Counted from the stretch's first letter, positions 1 to 10,001 are shown. The stretch: DNA of 64,000 nt from an uncultured Stenotrophomonas sp. (GCF_945952405.1 NZ_CAMFIA010000001.1:124001-188000), one strand, 5' to 3'. The notes: generated by a model not told the origin, from the letters alone. Made by a program: numbers and translations.

Positions 1-1465
1 GGGTGGTGCGGAAGTCGTCGTAGCGCAGGCCGAGGTTGACCATCCACTGCTCATTGAGCTCGATGGTGTCGAACAGGTAGGCCGAGGTGGTCTTGGTGCG
101 CTGCTCGACATCCAGTGCCTTGTCGCTGCGGTACACCGAGTGGGCGGCAGCCCACGGGTCGTTCGGGTTCGGATTGGCGAAGCTGGTGCAGTTGTAGCCG
201 GTGGCGGCACCGGTGGTCGGGCACTTGCTGTTGCCGGTCAGCGGGTTGCTGGTACCCGGGGTCATCAGGTAGCTGCCGCGGGTCATCTTCTCGTCGCTGT
301 ATTCCACGCCGGCGCTGTAGCTGTGCTTGAACGCGCCGGTCTGGAACGCGCCGGTCAGGCCCAGCTGGTCGGCGAAGCTCTTGACGTCGACGGCGCGGCT
401 GTTGGTACGGCGCCACAAGGTACCGTAGTTGTTCGGGTTGCCCTGGCTGTCGTCCGGCTGGGTCCACAGGTAGTCGTTGCTGGTGTTGCCCAGGCGCGCG
501 ATGTTGCGCAGCTTGTGGCCACCGAAGTCGTAGCTGGCGTCCAGGGTGCTGATGTCGGCACGGGTGCGCTGGAAGTCACGATCGACCAGGCCGTAGTAGT
601 TGTTGCGGTCCGGCACCATCGGGCGGCCGTCGACCCACTTCGAGGCCGGTGCGCCGTTCGGGTTGCCGTACGGGAAACCACCCGCATCCGGCAGGTCGTC
701 GCTCTGCATGTGGTAGTGGCTGGCGATCAGCTGCGCCGGGCCGTTCAGGCCGAAGGCGATCGACGGTGCGATGCCCCAACGGCTGACGTTGGCGGCGTCG
801 CGGCCGGCGATGTCCGACTCGTGCTTCATCAGGTTCAGGCGGGCAGCGATGCCATCGCCCAGCACATAGTTGGCATCCACGGTGCCGCGCGCGTAGCTGT
901 CGGTGCCGACGCCCATGCTGGCGCTGGTCTCGTTCTTCAGCTTCGGGGTCTTGCTCACCAGGTTCAGGCTGCCGCCGCCGGAGTCACGGCCGCCGTAGGC
1001 CGAGCTCGGGCCCTTGACCACCTCCACCTGCTCCAGGTCGAAGATCTCGCGGGTCTGCGAACCGACGTCGCGCAGGCCATCGACGAACACGTTGCTCTGC
1101 GAATCGAAGCCACGGATGAAGGGGCGGTCGCCGGTCGGATTGCCGCCTTCGCCGGCACCGAAGGTGATGCCGGGGACCATGCGCAGCGCATCCTGCAGGT
1201 TGGTCGCACCGGTTTCGGCGATCAGCTTCTCCGACACGATCGAGACCGACTTCGGCGTGTCCAGCAGCTCGGCGGTGAATTTCGGCGAGGACGGATTGAA
1301 CCAGCTGCCGCGCACCTGCACCTTGTCCAGGTCGGTGGCCTTGCTGGAGCCGGCATCGGCGGTGTCGGCGGCCTGTACGGCCAGCGGTGCGAAGCCGGCC
1401 GCCAGGGTGGCGGTGGCGAGCAGGGAAACGCGGGGGGCGTGCTTGCGGGACTTGATGTGGGTCAT
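1..1465 (-). CDS. TonB-dependent catecholate siderophore receptor (C-terminus cut by window edge)
   Basis: This outer-membrane receptor probably imports ferric catecholate siderophores using TonB energy. The first ~32 residues are a signal peptide ending near AVQA-AD. The plug domain follows (about residues 50-170), with typical motifs such as TPKSVSIVSEK, LQDALRMVPGITFGAGEGG, PFIRGFDSQ, VFVDGLRD and VEVVKGPSSAYGGRDSGGG. The beta-barrel then runs off the left edge. About 488 codons are present; the family is usually 700-800 residues. The plug resembles the Fiu subfamily more than the maltodextrin-type receptor later in this window. The start ATG at 1465 follows 155 bp of non-coding DNA downstream of a small gene on the same strand. 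A Fur-like box upstream of that gene suggests iron repression of both. The family call is secure; the exact ligand is inferred. Confidence 0.9.
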   Translation of the reverse strand, partial: MTHIKSRKHAPRVSLLATATLAAGFAPLAVQAADTADAGSSKATDLDKVQVRGSWFNPSSPKFTAELLDTPKSVSIVSEKLIAETGATNLQDALRMVPGITFGAGEGGNPTGDRPFIRGFDSQSNVFVDGLRDVGSQTREIFDLEQVEVVKGPSSAYGGRDSGGGSLNLVSKTPKLKNETSASMGVGTDSYARGTVDANYVLGDGIAARLNLMKHESDIAGRDAANVSRWGIAPSIAFGLNGPAQLIASHYHMQSDDLPDAGGFPYGNPNGAPASKWVDGRPMVPDRNNYYGLVDRDFQRTRADISTLDASYDFGGHKLRNIARLGNTSNDYLWTQPDDSQGNPNNYGTLWRRTNSRAVDVKSFADQLGLTGAFQTGAFKHSYSAGVEYSDEKMTRGSYLMTPGTSNPLTGNSKCPTTGAATGYNCTSFANPNPNDPWAAAHSVYRSDKALDVEQRTKTTSAYLFDTIELNEQWMVNLGLRYDDFRTT

Positions 1466-1619
1466 GGCTTGGGTGGCAGTGGCTTGGATCGGGAAAGGAC
1501 GAAGGCCGAGGCGCAGACCGCGCGACGACACGTAGGCGAAGGGGGAGCGTGCAGCGCCGGGCCGATGCTCGGCGGCGCGGTGAACGACTTCAGGCGCACG
1601 GCAACCGCCGCAGGGCGCC

Positions 1620-2024
1620 TCAGCTGGCGTGCGGTGCGGGCGGCGCGTGGCCGGGGTTCAAGCGCAGTGCGGGATCGTGCAGCTGCCAGCGCAGGGTATC
1701 GGCGCGCCAGAGCGGGACATGGGCGACCAGGGGCGTGCGTGGCGGTGCCAGGCCGGAGCAGGGCATGCTGCCCTCGCCATCCAGCGGTGGCTCCGGTGCC
1801 GGTGCCGCGTGTTGCGGGCATTCGTCCGCCGGCGGAGCCGGCAGCGGCATGGCCTGGTGCAGCTCATCCAGCTGCGCCTGCCAGCCATGGGGGGCCATCC
1901 CGTTGTCGCGGCCCTCGTGCAGCGCCGACCAGCCCAGCAGCAGCGTCAGCAGCACGGCCACGAGCAGCGGCCACCCCTGGCGGGCGAGCTGGCACAGCGT
2001 GGCGGTGGGCGCGGGCGAAGCCAT
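1620..2024 (-). CDS. small hypothetical membrane-anchored protein in the siderophore receptor unit
   Basis: This 134-residue protein has no family that I recognise. It has one hydrophobic segment near residues 18-32 (WPLLVAVLLTLLLGW), consistent with a membrane anchor or uncleaved signal. The rest is Pro/Ala/His-rich and hydrophilic and contains two cysteines (DECPQH and SMPC). It lies upstream of and co-directional with the TonB receptor. A Fur-like box about 50 bp upstream of its ATG suggests it is expressed under iron limitation. The His/Cys-rich region could contact metal, but this is speculation. No strong ribosome binding site precedes the chosen ATG, so the start is uncertain. It could also be a long untranslated leader containing a chance reading frame. 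Confidence 0.5.
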   Translation of the reverse strand: MASPAPTATLCQLARQGWPLLVAVLLTLLLGWSALHEGRDNGMAPHGWQAQLDELHQAMPLPAPPADECPQHAAPAPEPPLDGEGSMPCSGLAPPRTPLVAHVPLWRADTLRWQLHDPALRLNPGHAPPAPHAS

Positions 2025-2073
2025 GGCGCAGGGGCAGAGTCGTTACGAAGATGTTACGCAGGATAACATCAAC

Positions 2074-2092
2074 GATAATGATTCGCATGTGC
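2074..2092. promoter_or_regulatory. Fur-like iron box
   Basis: The plus-strand sequence GATAATGATTCGCATGTGC matches the first nine bases of the classical Fur consensus exactly, and about 13 of 19 overall. It lies about 50 bp upstream of the small gene that precedes the TonB siderophore receptor, both on the minus strand. This fits Fur repression of an iron-uptake unit. Confidence 0.6.
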
Positions 2093-2227
2093 GCGAACGG
2101 GCGAACTGCCCCGGTGGGCGCAGAGGGCCCTGGGCGGCCCGCTGTGGCGCTCCATCGGGCCACCCCATGGTCGGGATGCTGCGGGTCCGGAAGAGCCGCC
2201 CAGGGGGCGGCCCGGCCGGCAGGGGGC

Positions 2228-2560
2228 TCAATCGCGGTCGTCGCGGGTCCAGATCGCGTCGTGCTCGCGCTTGACCGGGAACTTGGGCACGGCGGTGTAG
2301 GCCGGCGCGCACAGGGCGCGGCCATCACGGACGTCGAAGCGAGCGCCGTGCAGCACGCACTCCACGCTGCCCTCGGTGGTGTTGAACTCGCCCGAGGACA
2401 GTTCGAACTCTTCATGCGTGCACTGGTCTTCCAGTGCGTACAGCTCGCCGTCGAGGTTGAACACCACGATCGGGGTGCCGGTCACTTCGTCGAACACGCT
2501 CTTCATTTCACCCGGCAGCAGTTCACCGCCGGCACAGACGAAGGTCCAGGCGTCGCTCAC
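2228..2560 (-). CDS. Rieske-type [2Fe-2S] ferredoxin
   Basis: This 110-residue soluble protein consists of one Rieske domain. The two cluster-binding motifs are Cys47-Thr-His49 (in DQCTHEEF) and Cys68-x2-His71 (in ECVLHGARFD), the C-x-H...C-x2-H pattern that binds a 2Fe-2S cluster through two Cys and two His. Its length matches stand-alone ferredoxin components of non-heme oxygenases. No oxygenase subunit is nearby. The gene overlaps the upstream GNAT gene by 4 bp (ATGA), so the two are translated together. It lies downstream of the suf operon on the same strand, separated by a RAYT insertion, and may be a client or electron donor linked to Fe-S metabolism. That link is inference. Confidence 0.9.
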   Translation of the reverse strand: MSDAWTFVCAGGELLPGEMKSVFDEVTGTPIVVFNLDGELYALEDQCTHEEFELSSGEFNTTEGSVECVLHGARFDVRDGRALCAPAYTAVPKFPVKREHDAIWTRDDRD

Positions 2561-3096
2561 GCGGCAGCTCCGGCCAGCTGCTTTTCCAGGATCTCGAAGC
2601 GCAGGTCGTCGCGCTTGGGGATGCCGAAGCGTTCATCGCCATACGGGAACGGCTTCTTGATGCCGGTGCGCTGGTAGCCACGACGCTCGTAGAAGGCGAT
2701 CAGCTCGTCGCGCACGTCGATCACGGTCATCTGCATCACCGGTACGCCCCATTCGCGCGCGGCATGGGCTTCGGCCGCATCCATCAGCTGCTTGCCGACG
2801 CCACCGCCCTGCTGCGCCGGGTCAACCGAGAACATGCCGAAGTAGCCCTTGCCGTCGACATCGGCGACATGCGCGCAGGCCACCAGCCGGCCCTCGCGTT
2901 CGGCCAGCAGGATGGTCGAGCGCGGGCGGTCCAGGTCGGCCTGGATACCTTCGGCATCGATGCGGGCGCCGTCCAGCAGGTCGGCTTCGGTGGTCCAGCC
3001 GGCACGGCTGGCATCGCCGCGGTAGGCCGAAGTGACCAGGGTGATCAGGGCAGGAATGTCGGCCGGCGTGGCGGCGCGGAAGGTCAGGGTGCTCAT
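2557..3096 (-). CDS. GNAT family N-acetyltransferase
   Basis: This 179-residue protein has the GNAT fold. Motif A is near residues 95-112 (VDPAQQGGGVGKQLMDAA), the acetyl-CoA pyrophosphate-binding loop, followed by the C-terminal ELIAFYERRGYQRTG motif typical of the family. It presumably transfers acetyl from acetyl-CoA to an amine, but the substrate cannot be read from the sequence. Its stop overlaps the start of the Rieske ferredoxin gene by 4 bp. Immediately upstream lies a strong perfect palindrome and the RAYT gene on the opposite strand, so the promoter must fit within a short space. Confidence 0.88.
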   Translation of the reverse strand: MSTLTFRAATPADIPALITLVTSAYRGDASRAGWTTEADLLDGARIDAEGIQADLDRPRSTILLAEREGRLVACAHVADVDGKGYFGMFSVDPAQQGGGVGKQLMDAAEAHAAREWGVPVMQMTVIDVRDELIAFYERRGYQRTGIKKPFPYGDERFGIPKRDDLRFEILEKQLAGAAA

Positions 3097-3146
3097 GGCC
3101 CCATTCTAGGTGGGGCGTGGGCGGGCGCAAATGGGGGGACGCGGTC

Positions 3147-3203
3147 AGGAGAAGGGGGTCAGATCCCTTTCGCGCAGCGAAAGGGATCTGACCCCCTTCT
3201 CCT
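3147..3203. repeat. perfect 27-bp-arm palindrome (RAYT-associated REP-like element)
   Basis: Arms 3147-3173 and 3177-3203 are exact reverse complements around a GCA loop. The core motif (GGGTCAGATCCCTTTCGC) recurs in variant form at 3944-3982 and 20560-20598. It lies just upstream of the RAYT gene, as expected for the hairpin substrate of such a transposase. It could also terminate transcription. Confidence 0.9.
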
Positions 3204-3329
3204 GCCACTCATCTGACCCGGCAGCGGGCGGCAGCCCTACAGACTTCGCTTTGGCCAGGGCGGATGCTCCGGGATCAGAGCCCTTTGCGAAGGGAAGGCT
3301 TTCGATTCCACCAATCCCAGGAGTCTCTG

Positions 3330-3919
3330 ATGCCACGACCACGACGTGCCGATGTACCTGGATTTCCCCAGCATCTCACTCATCGCGGCAACGACAGGCA
3401 GGACGTGTTCTTTTCCGATGAGGATCGTCTGGCCTATCTGGGTCTGCTCTGCCTCCATGCACGGGAACAGCAATGCCGGGTCCACGCCTACGTGTTGATG
3501 GGCAACCATGTCCATCTGCTGGTCACGCCGGATCTGCCGGGTGGGCTGTCCAGGATGATGCAGGCGGTGAACCGCAGCTACGTTCGGCGCATCAACCAGG
3601 CGCGGGGCGGACCGGGACCTTGTGGGAGGGACGCTTCCATTCCACGCTGATTGACACTGATCGCTACCTGCTTGCTTGCCAGCGTTACATCGAACTCAAC
3701 CCGGTGCGTGCGGGCATCGTGGCGCACCCTGGGGACTATCGCTGGTCAAGCTATCGAGCCCACGGGTTGGGTAAGCCCGACAGTTTGCTCGCGGCGCATT
3801 CGGTGTTCGAACGGATGGCGCCCGATCACGGCGAGCGGCGCAGGCGGTATGTCGAGTTCATCGAGGATGGCATTCCCGCGAGTGATCTGGCCGCGATCCG
3901 CAGGGCCCTGCATTCATAG
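3330..3919 (+). pseudogene. REP-associated tyrosine transposase (RAYT), frameshifted
   Basis: This gene encodes an IS200-like Y1 transposase of the RAYT (TnpA-REP) group. Such proteins mobilise or process REP hairpins and are usually single-copy domesticated genes. The N-terminal part (3330-3650) has the HUH motif as H60-V-H62 in GNHVHLL. The C-terminal part continues in another frame (about 3600-3919) with GTLWEGRFHST and ACQRYIELNPVRAG, which holds the likely catalytic Tyr. The break is at a GGGG run near 3605. One more G restores QARGRTGTLWEGRF and a full-length protein of about 196 residues. It is therefore a one-base deletion, a programmed shift or a sequencing error. Palindromes at 3147-3203 and 3944-3982 flank it. 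Confidence 0.88.
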
Positions 3920-3943
3920 CGACAGTTGCCGGAAGGGCTGGCC

Positions 3944-3982
3944 GGGTCAGAGCCCTTTCGCTGCGCGAAAGGGATCCGACCC
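3944..3982. repeat. imperfect REP-like palindrome downstream of RAYT
   Basis: The arms GGGTCAGAGCCCTTTCG and CGAAAGGGATCCGACCC form a hairpin with a short CTGCG-type loop. It is a variant of the element at 3147-3203. It lies between the convergent RAYT and sufS genes and may serve as a bidirectional terminator. Confidence 0.85.
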
Positions 3983-4012
3983 TGAGGGCACTTCCGGCTG
4001 CCCTGGGGAATA

Positions 4013-5269
4013 TCACCCCAGCAGCTTGCGGACCTTGGTCAGCGCGGTCATGAAGCGCTCGATTTCGGCGTGCGTGTTGTAGAACGCCAGCGAGGCACGG
4101 CAGGTCGCGGCTACGCCGAAGTACTGCAGCAGCGGGTGTGCACAGTGCTGGCCCGAACGCACGGCCACGCCTTCCAGGTCGAGCAGGGTGGCCAGGTCGT
4201 GGGCATGCGCGCCGTCGATCAGGAACGAGACCACGGCGGCCTTCTCGGGTGCCTCGCCGATGATGCGCAGGCCGTCGACGCGGCGCAGTTCCTCGGTGAA
4301 GTGCGCCAGCAGTTCGGCTTCGCGGGCTTCCACGTTCTCCTGGCCGAGCTGCTGCAGGTAGTCGGCGGCCACGCCCAGGCCGATGAAGCCGGCGATGTTC
4401 GGGGTGCCGGCTTCGAACTTGTGCGGGGCATCGTTGAACACGGTGCCTTCGAAGCTGACTTCCTTGATCATCTCGCCGCCACCGAGGAACGGCGGCATTG
4501 CGTCCAGGTGTTCGCGACGCGCCCACAGCGCACCGGTTCCGGTCGGGCCGCACATCTTGTGCCCGGTGATGGCGTAGAAGTCGCAGCCGATCGCGGCGAC
4601 GTCGACCTTGCGGTGCGGCACGGCCTGCGAGCCATCGACCACGGTGATGATGCCGCGCTTGCGTGCCTCGCGGCAGATCTCGCGAACCGGGTTGACCGTA
4701 CCCAGCACGTTGGAGACATGGGTGACCGCCAGCAGCTTGACCTCGGGGGTCATCGCCGCGCGCAGCGCGTCCAGGTCCAATGCGCCGTCGGGGGTGATCT
4801 CGGCGACGCGGAGGGTGGCGCCGGTACGTTGTGCGACCAGCTGCCACGGCACGATGTTGGCATGGTGCTCCATGCGCGACACCAGGATCACATCACCGGA
4901 CTTCAGTCGCGGCAGTGCCCACGAATACGCCACCAGGTTGATGGCGAAGGTGGTGCCGCTGCACAGCACCAGATCGCTGGCGCGCACGTTGAGGAAGCGC
5001 GCCAGCTTGTTGCGCGCGCCCTCGTAGGCCTCGGTGGCCTCGCTGCCCAGGGCATGCACCGCGCGGCTGACGTTGGCGTTGTAGCGGCGGTAGAACTCGT
5101 CCACCGCGCCGATCACCTGCACCGGCTTCTGGCCGGTGTTGGCATTGTCGAAGTAGACCAGCGGCTTGCCGTGTACTTCGCGCATCAGCAGCGGGAAGTC
5201 GAGGCGGACGCGGTCCCAGTCGGGAGCGCCGGTGCGTTCTTCGGTCGGGCGCGGCGTGGACAGGTTCAT
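4013..5269 (-). CDS. sufS: cysteine desulfurase SufS
   Basis: SufS is a PLP-dependent class V aminotransferase-fold enzyme. It removes sulfur from L-cysteine as a persulfide for Fe-S cluster assembly by the SufBCD scaffold. The protein has 418 residues, the normal length. PLP is held by Lys238 in AITGHKMCGPTG, and the persulfide-forming cysteine is Cys376 in RSGQHCAHPLL. The N-terminal VYFDNANTGQKP and the EHHANIVPW motif are also typical. It is the last gene of the suf operon; its ATG overlaps the 3' end of sufD by 4 bp. No sufE or sufU partner gene lies in this cluster, so the sulfur acceptor must be encoded elsewhere. Confidence 0.97.
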   Translation of the reverse strand: MNLSTPRPTEERTGAPDWDRVRLDFPLLMREVHGKPLVYFDNANTGQKPVQVIGAVDEFYRRYNANVSRAVHALGSEATEAYEGARNKLARFLNVRASDLVLCSGTTFAINLVAYSWALPRLKSGDVILVSRMEHHANIVPWQLVAQRTGATLRVAEITPDGALDLDALRAAMTPEVKLLAVTHVSNVLGTVNPVREICREARKRGIITVVDGSQAVPHRKVDVAAIGCDFYAITGHKMCGPTGTGALWARREHLDAMPPFLGGGEMIKEVSFEGTVFNDAPHKFEAGTPNIAGFIGLGVAADYLQQLGQENVEAREAELLAHFTEELRRVDGLRIIGEAPEKAAVVSFLIDGAHAHDLATLLDLEGVAVRSGQHCAHPLLQYFGVAATCRASLAFYNTHAEIERFMTALTKVRKLLG

Positions 5270-6528
5270 GCCACACCCGCCTCGGCCAGGGCCTTGTCCA
5301 GGCGGCGTGCCAACTGCTCGCGCAGGGCCTCCGGCAGGATCTTCAGCGGTTCATGGCAGAACGCAGCGCTCAGCAGCGCCTGCGCCTGGGCCTGCGGCAG
5401 GCCGCGCGAGCGCAGGTAGAACAGCGCGTTGGCATCGAGCTGGCCGACGGTCGCACCGTGCGCGGCCTTCACTTCGTCGGCGTCGATCACCAGCGTCGGC
5501 TGGGTATCGATCTCGGCATCGGCCGACAACAGCAGGTTCTTGTTGGACAGGTTGGCGTCGGTGCCGTCGGCACCCTCGCGGATCTGGATGCCGCCATGGA
5601 ACACCACGCGGCTGCGGTTGGCGGCGACACCACGCCACAGCAGTTCGCAGGCGGTATCGCGTGCGATGTGGTCGATGCCCAGCCGGGTCTCGACGTGGCG
5701 GCGGCCATTGCCGAGCAGCACGCCGTTGGCGGTCAGCCGGGCATTGTCGCCTTCCAGGCGCACGTTCAGTTCATGGCGGCTGAGTGCCGCACCCAGTTCC
5801 AGGTCGACGCGGTGGTACTGCGCGTCACGGGCCAGCACGGCATCGGTGCGCAGGAAGCTGGTCTGGCGCGCGCTGCCGGTCTGCACGCGGGCGTGCTTGA
5901 GCACGGCGTCGCGGGCGACATGTGCATGCAGCACGGTGTTGTCCAGGTGGGCGGAGTCGCCGACGCTGAAGCGGTGCTCGACCACGCCCAGGCTGGCGCC
6001 GACCCGCAGTTCGATCAGGTGGCGGTGGTGCCAGGCCAGGTCGGTATCGCCGGCGACGCTGGCGAACACCAGCTGCAGCGGCGCTTCGACCTGCACGCCT
6101 TCGTCCACGCGCAGCACCACGCCTTCATCGGCCAGCGCCGCATTGAGGCGGGCGAAGATCTCTTCGCTGCGCTCGTAGCGGCGGCCCAGGAAGCGTGCGG
6201 CGTCTTCGCCGGCGGCCAGAGCGGCCGACAGGGGCTGCAGCTGCACGCCGGCCGGCAGTGCCTGTACGTCGCTCAGCGCGGTATCCAGCCGGCCGTTGAC
6301 GAACACCAGGCGCGGGGCCGGGATGTCGTCCAGCAGTGCGACGTCCAGGGCCGGGCCCTGCAGCGGTGCCGCGGCGAACGAGCGGCGCTCCAGCTGGCGC
6401 AGCGAGGTGTACTTCCAGGCTTCGTTGCGGGCGGCGGGCAGGCCGTCGCGCAGGGCCGCGTCCAGCACTTCGCGGCGCGCGTCGCTGCCGCTGAAGGCCC
6501 CGGCCATCGAGTCGAGCAGGGCGCTCAT
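5266..6528 (-). CDS. sufD: Fe-S cluster assembly protein SufD
   Basis: SufD pairs with SufB in the SufBC2D scaffold on which Fe-S clusters are built. The 420-residue length and the C-terminal beta-helix fit the family: ADEVKAAHGATVGQLDANAL with the conserved His of the cluster-site region, then FYLRSRGLPQAQAQALL and AFCHEPL. The N-terminal part contains NEAWKYTSLRQL, a hallmark of SufD. Its start codon overlaps the sufC stop as TGATG, and its end overlaps sufS by 4 bp, so translation of the three is coupled. Confidence 0.96.
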   Translation of the reverse strand: MSALLDSMAGAFSGSDARREVLDAALRDGLPAARNEAWKYTSLRQLERRSFAAAPLQGPALDVALLDDIPAPRLVFVNGRLDTALSDVQALPAGVQLQPLSAALAAGEDAARFLGRRYERSEEIFARLNAALADEGVVLRVDEGVQVEAPLQLVFASVAGDTDLAWHHRHLIELRVGASLGVVEHRFSVGDSAHLDNTVLHAHVARDAVLKHARVQTGSARQTSFLRTDAVLARDAQYHRVDLELGAALSRHELNVRLEGDNARLTANGVLLGNGRRHVETRLGIDHIARDTACELLWRGVAANRSRVVFHGGIQIREGADGTDANLSNKNLLLSADAEIDTQPTLVIDADEVKAAHGATVGQLDANALFYLRSRGLPQAQAQALLSAAFCHEPLKILPEALREQLARRLDKALAEAGVA

Positions 6529-7292
6529 CAGACGGCCGCCTCGCGCACCACGCGATCCTTCAGGAAGTCATAGCCGTGTGCTTCCAGCTCCAGCGCCAGC
6601 TCCGGGCCACCGGTCTTGACGATGCGGCCATCGGCCAGCACGTGCACCACGTCCGGCTTGATGTAGTCGAGCAGGCGCTGGTAGTGGGTGATGACCAGGA
6701 ACGAGCGGTCGGCGGCGCGCAGTGCGTTGACGCCGTCGGCCACGCTCTTCAGCGCGTCGATGTCCAGCCCCGAATCGGTCTCGTCCAGGATCGCCAGCTT
6801 CGGCTCCAGCACGGCCAGCTGGAAGATCTCGTTGCGCTTCTTCTCGCCACCGGAGAAGCCTTCGTTGACGCCCCGGTGCAGCAGCTCGTCCTTCAGGTGC
6901 AGCACGGCCAGCTTCTGGCGCACCAGCTTGAGGAACTGCATGGAGTCGAGTTCTTCCTCACCGCGTGCCTTGCGCTGGGCATTGAGCGCGGCGCGCAGGA
7001 AGTAGGTGTTGTTCACGCCCGGGATTTCCACCGGGTACTGGAACGCCAGGAACAGGCCGGCGGCGGCACGCGCTTCCGGGTCCTGCTCCAGCAGGTCGAC
7101 GCCGTCGAACTGCACGCTGCCTTCGGTCACTTCGTAGCCGTCGCGGCCCGCCAGGACGTTGCCCAGGGTGGATTTGCCGGCGCCGTTCGGGCCCATGATG
7201 GCGTGCACCTGGCCGGGCTTCACATCCAGCGACAGGCCCTTGAGGATTTCCTTGTCGCCGATGCGGGCGTGGAGGTTTTCGATCTTCAGCAT
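6528..7292 (-). CDS. sufC: Fe-S cluster assembly ATPase SufC
   Basis: SufC is the ABC-type ATPase that drives conformational change of the SufB-SufD scaffold. The 254-residue sequence has Walker A GPNGAGKSTLGNVLAGRDGY, the signature region FSGGEKKRNEIFQ, and Walker B LAILDETDSGLDIDAL with the SufC-type DETDSGLD. There are no membrane segments, which matches a cytosolic ATPase. It lies 74 bp downstream of sufB and overlaps sufD by one base. Confidence 0.98.
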   Translation of the reverse strand: MLKIENLHARIGDKEILKGLSLDVKPGQVHAIMGPNGAGKSTLGNVLAGRDGYEVTEGSVQFDGVDLLEQDPEARAAAGLFLAFQYPVEIPGVNNTYFLRAALNAQRKARGEEELDSMQFLKLVRQKLAVLHLKDELLHRGVNEGFSGGEKKRNEIFQLAVLEPKLAILDETDSGLDIDALKSVADGVNALRAADRSFLVITHYQRLLDYIKPDVVHVLADGRIVKTGGPELALELEAHGYDFLKDRVVREAAV

Positions 7293-7366
7293 GGTGGGGG
7301 TTTCCGTGGGGCGGGCCGTGGCCCGCCAGTAAAGAGAATGCGTTTGCGAGGGGCGGGGGCGGGGGG

Positions 7367-8842
<1,476 letters not shown>

Positions 8843-8859
8843 GGGGGGCTGCCTACGGA

Positions 8860-9315
8860 TCAGGAGACGACGTCGACAGCGATGCTGCGGCGCTGTTCGT
8901 CATCGGCAAGGGGGAGAGGGGGCAGGATCTGCGCAAGGCTGACATCGCGCAGGGCCTCGGAGACCACGTCGTTGATCAACCGCCAGCTGCTGCGCGCGCC
9001 GCACTTGGGCGCCATGCCGCACTGGTGGTGATCGTGGCTGCATTCGGTCAGGGCCAGCGGCCCTTCCATCGCTTCGACCACTTCGAACAGCGAGATCTCG
9101 ATGGCCGGGCGGGTCAGGCGGTACCCGCCACGGACACCACGCAGGCCTTCGACCAGGCCGGCCTGGGCCAGCGGCTTGAGCACCTTGCTGACGGTGGGCG
9201 GCTCCAGGCCGGTGAATTCGGCCAGCTCGGTGGCACTGAGCACCTCGCCCGGACGGGCGGCGAGCACGGTCAGTACGACGGTGGCGTAATCGGTGAGCTT
9301 GGTGACACGCAACAT
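8860..9315 (-). CDS. SUF operon regulator, Rrf2 family (IscR-like)
   Basis: This 151-residue Rrf2-family regulator matches the Xanthomonas/gammaproteobacterial SUF regulator type. The N-terminal winged helix includes [12 protein letters not shown] and [19 protein letters not shown]. Three cysteines, Cys92, Cys99 and Cys105 (in [16 protein letters not shown]), sit where IscR binds its [2Fe-2S] cluster. It probably senses Fe-S status and controls the operon it heads. The start chosen is the ATG at 9315, because family members begin at [11 protein letters not shown]; the reading frame stays open upstream without conserved sequence. A good promoter lies about 35 bp upstream. Confidence 0.94.
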   Translation of the reverse strand: MLRVTKLTDYATVVLTVLAARPGEVLSATELAEFTGLEPPTVSKVLKPLAQAGLVEGLRGVRGGYRLTRPAIEISLFEVVEAMEGPLALTECSHDHHQCGMAPKCGARSSWRLINDVVSEALRDVSLAQILPPLPLADDEQRRSIAVDVVS

Positions 9316-9347
9316 GGGGATGCGAGTGGTTCTTAAAGCGGACTGAA

Positions 9348-9376
9348 ATTGTACGCTTTTATTCGCCACCATCCAA
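9348..9376 (-). promoter_or_regulatory. putative sigma-70 promoter of the suf operon
   Basis: On the minus strand TTGGAT (9371-9376) and TACAAT (9348-9353) are spaced by exactly 17 bp and lie 33 bp upstream of the sufR ATG. The region probably contains the regulator's own binding site, which I could not delimit. Confidence 0.6.
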
Positions 9377-9456
9377 CCCGGGCATTCAGCCGGCGCTGGG
9401 GGCGGGGCCGGGAGGACGCACCGGGGCCGCTGCCAGGGCGCCATGCTGCGCCAACG

Positions 9457-9477
9457 GGGTGATTTTCGCAATCACCC
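9457..9477. repeat. short inverted repeat between sufR and the SET gene
   Basis: GGGTGATT and AATCACCC form eight-base arms around TTCGC, in the divergent control region between sufR and the SET-domain gene. It could be an operator or a small hairpin in the SET gene's upstream region. The function is unknown. Confidence 0.5.
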
Positions 9478-9525
9478 GGAATGGGCGAGAATCCCGGTTC
9501 CATCCGCTGCAAACAGCCCGTGCCG

Positions 9526-9993
9526 ATGCCGAAGAAGATCCAAGCCCGCAAGTCCGCCATCCATGGCAACGGTGTGTTCGCCGTGGCCCCGATCAAGCAG
9601 GGCGAGCGCGTGATCCAGTACAAGGGCCTGCTGCGCAGCCACGGCGACGTCGATGCCGATGACAGTGGCGATGTGGAAAGCGGCCACACGTTCCTGTTCA
9701 CCCTCAACGATGACTGGGTGATCGATGCCAACTACAAGGGCAACGACGCGCGCTGGATCAACCACAGCTGCGACCCGAACTGCGAGGCGGTGATCGAGGA
9801 AGACGAGGACGGCGACAGCCGCGGCGACAAGGTGTTCATCGAGGCGGTGCGCGACATTGCCGCGGGCGAGGAGCTCACCTACAACTACGGGATCGTGCTG
9901 GCCGAGCGCCACACTGCCAAGCTGAAGAAGATCTGGGAGTGCCGTTGCGGCTCGCCCAAGTGCACCGGCACCATGCTGCAGCCGAAGCGCTGA
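9526..9993 (+). CDS. SET-domain protein-lysine methyltransferase
   Basis: This 155-residue protein is a compact SET domain with a post-SET zinc motif. It should transfer methyl groups from S-adenosylmethionine to lysine side chains of proteins. The N-terminal SAIHGNGVFA, the catalytic core INHSCDPNCEAVI (N79-N85) and GEELTYNYG form the AdoMet/substrate site. The post-SET cysteines are in ECRCGSPKCTG (Cys139, Cys141, Cys146), with Cys82 as the likely fourth zinc ligand. The start at 9526 was chosen because conserved sequence begins at MPKKIQARKS; an in-frame ATG at 9481 would add 15 poorly conserved residues. Such genes are widespread in Xanthomonadaceae, and their targets are not established. 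The histone-like HU gene 2.3 kb away is a tempting but unproven substrate. Confidence 0.9.
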   Translation: MPKKIQARKSAIHGNGVFAVAPIKQGERVIQYKGLLRSHGDVDADDSGDVESGHTFLFTLNDDWVIDANYKGNDARWINHSCDPNCEAVIEEDEDGDSRGDKVFIEAVRDIAAGEELTYNYGIVLAERHTAKLKKIWECRCGSPKCTGTMLQPKR

Positions 9994-10001
9994 TCAGATC
10001 C

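Noticed and set aside
140..2677. 845-codon open frame on the plus strand
   Set aside because: It runs antisense to the TonB receptor, the small gene and the Rieske gene, whose minus-strand products show clear domains. Its own translation has no family motif. It is an effect of high GC content.
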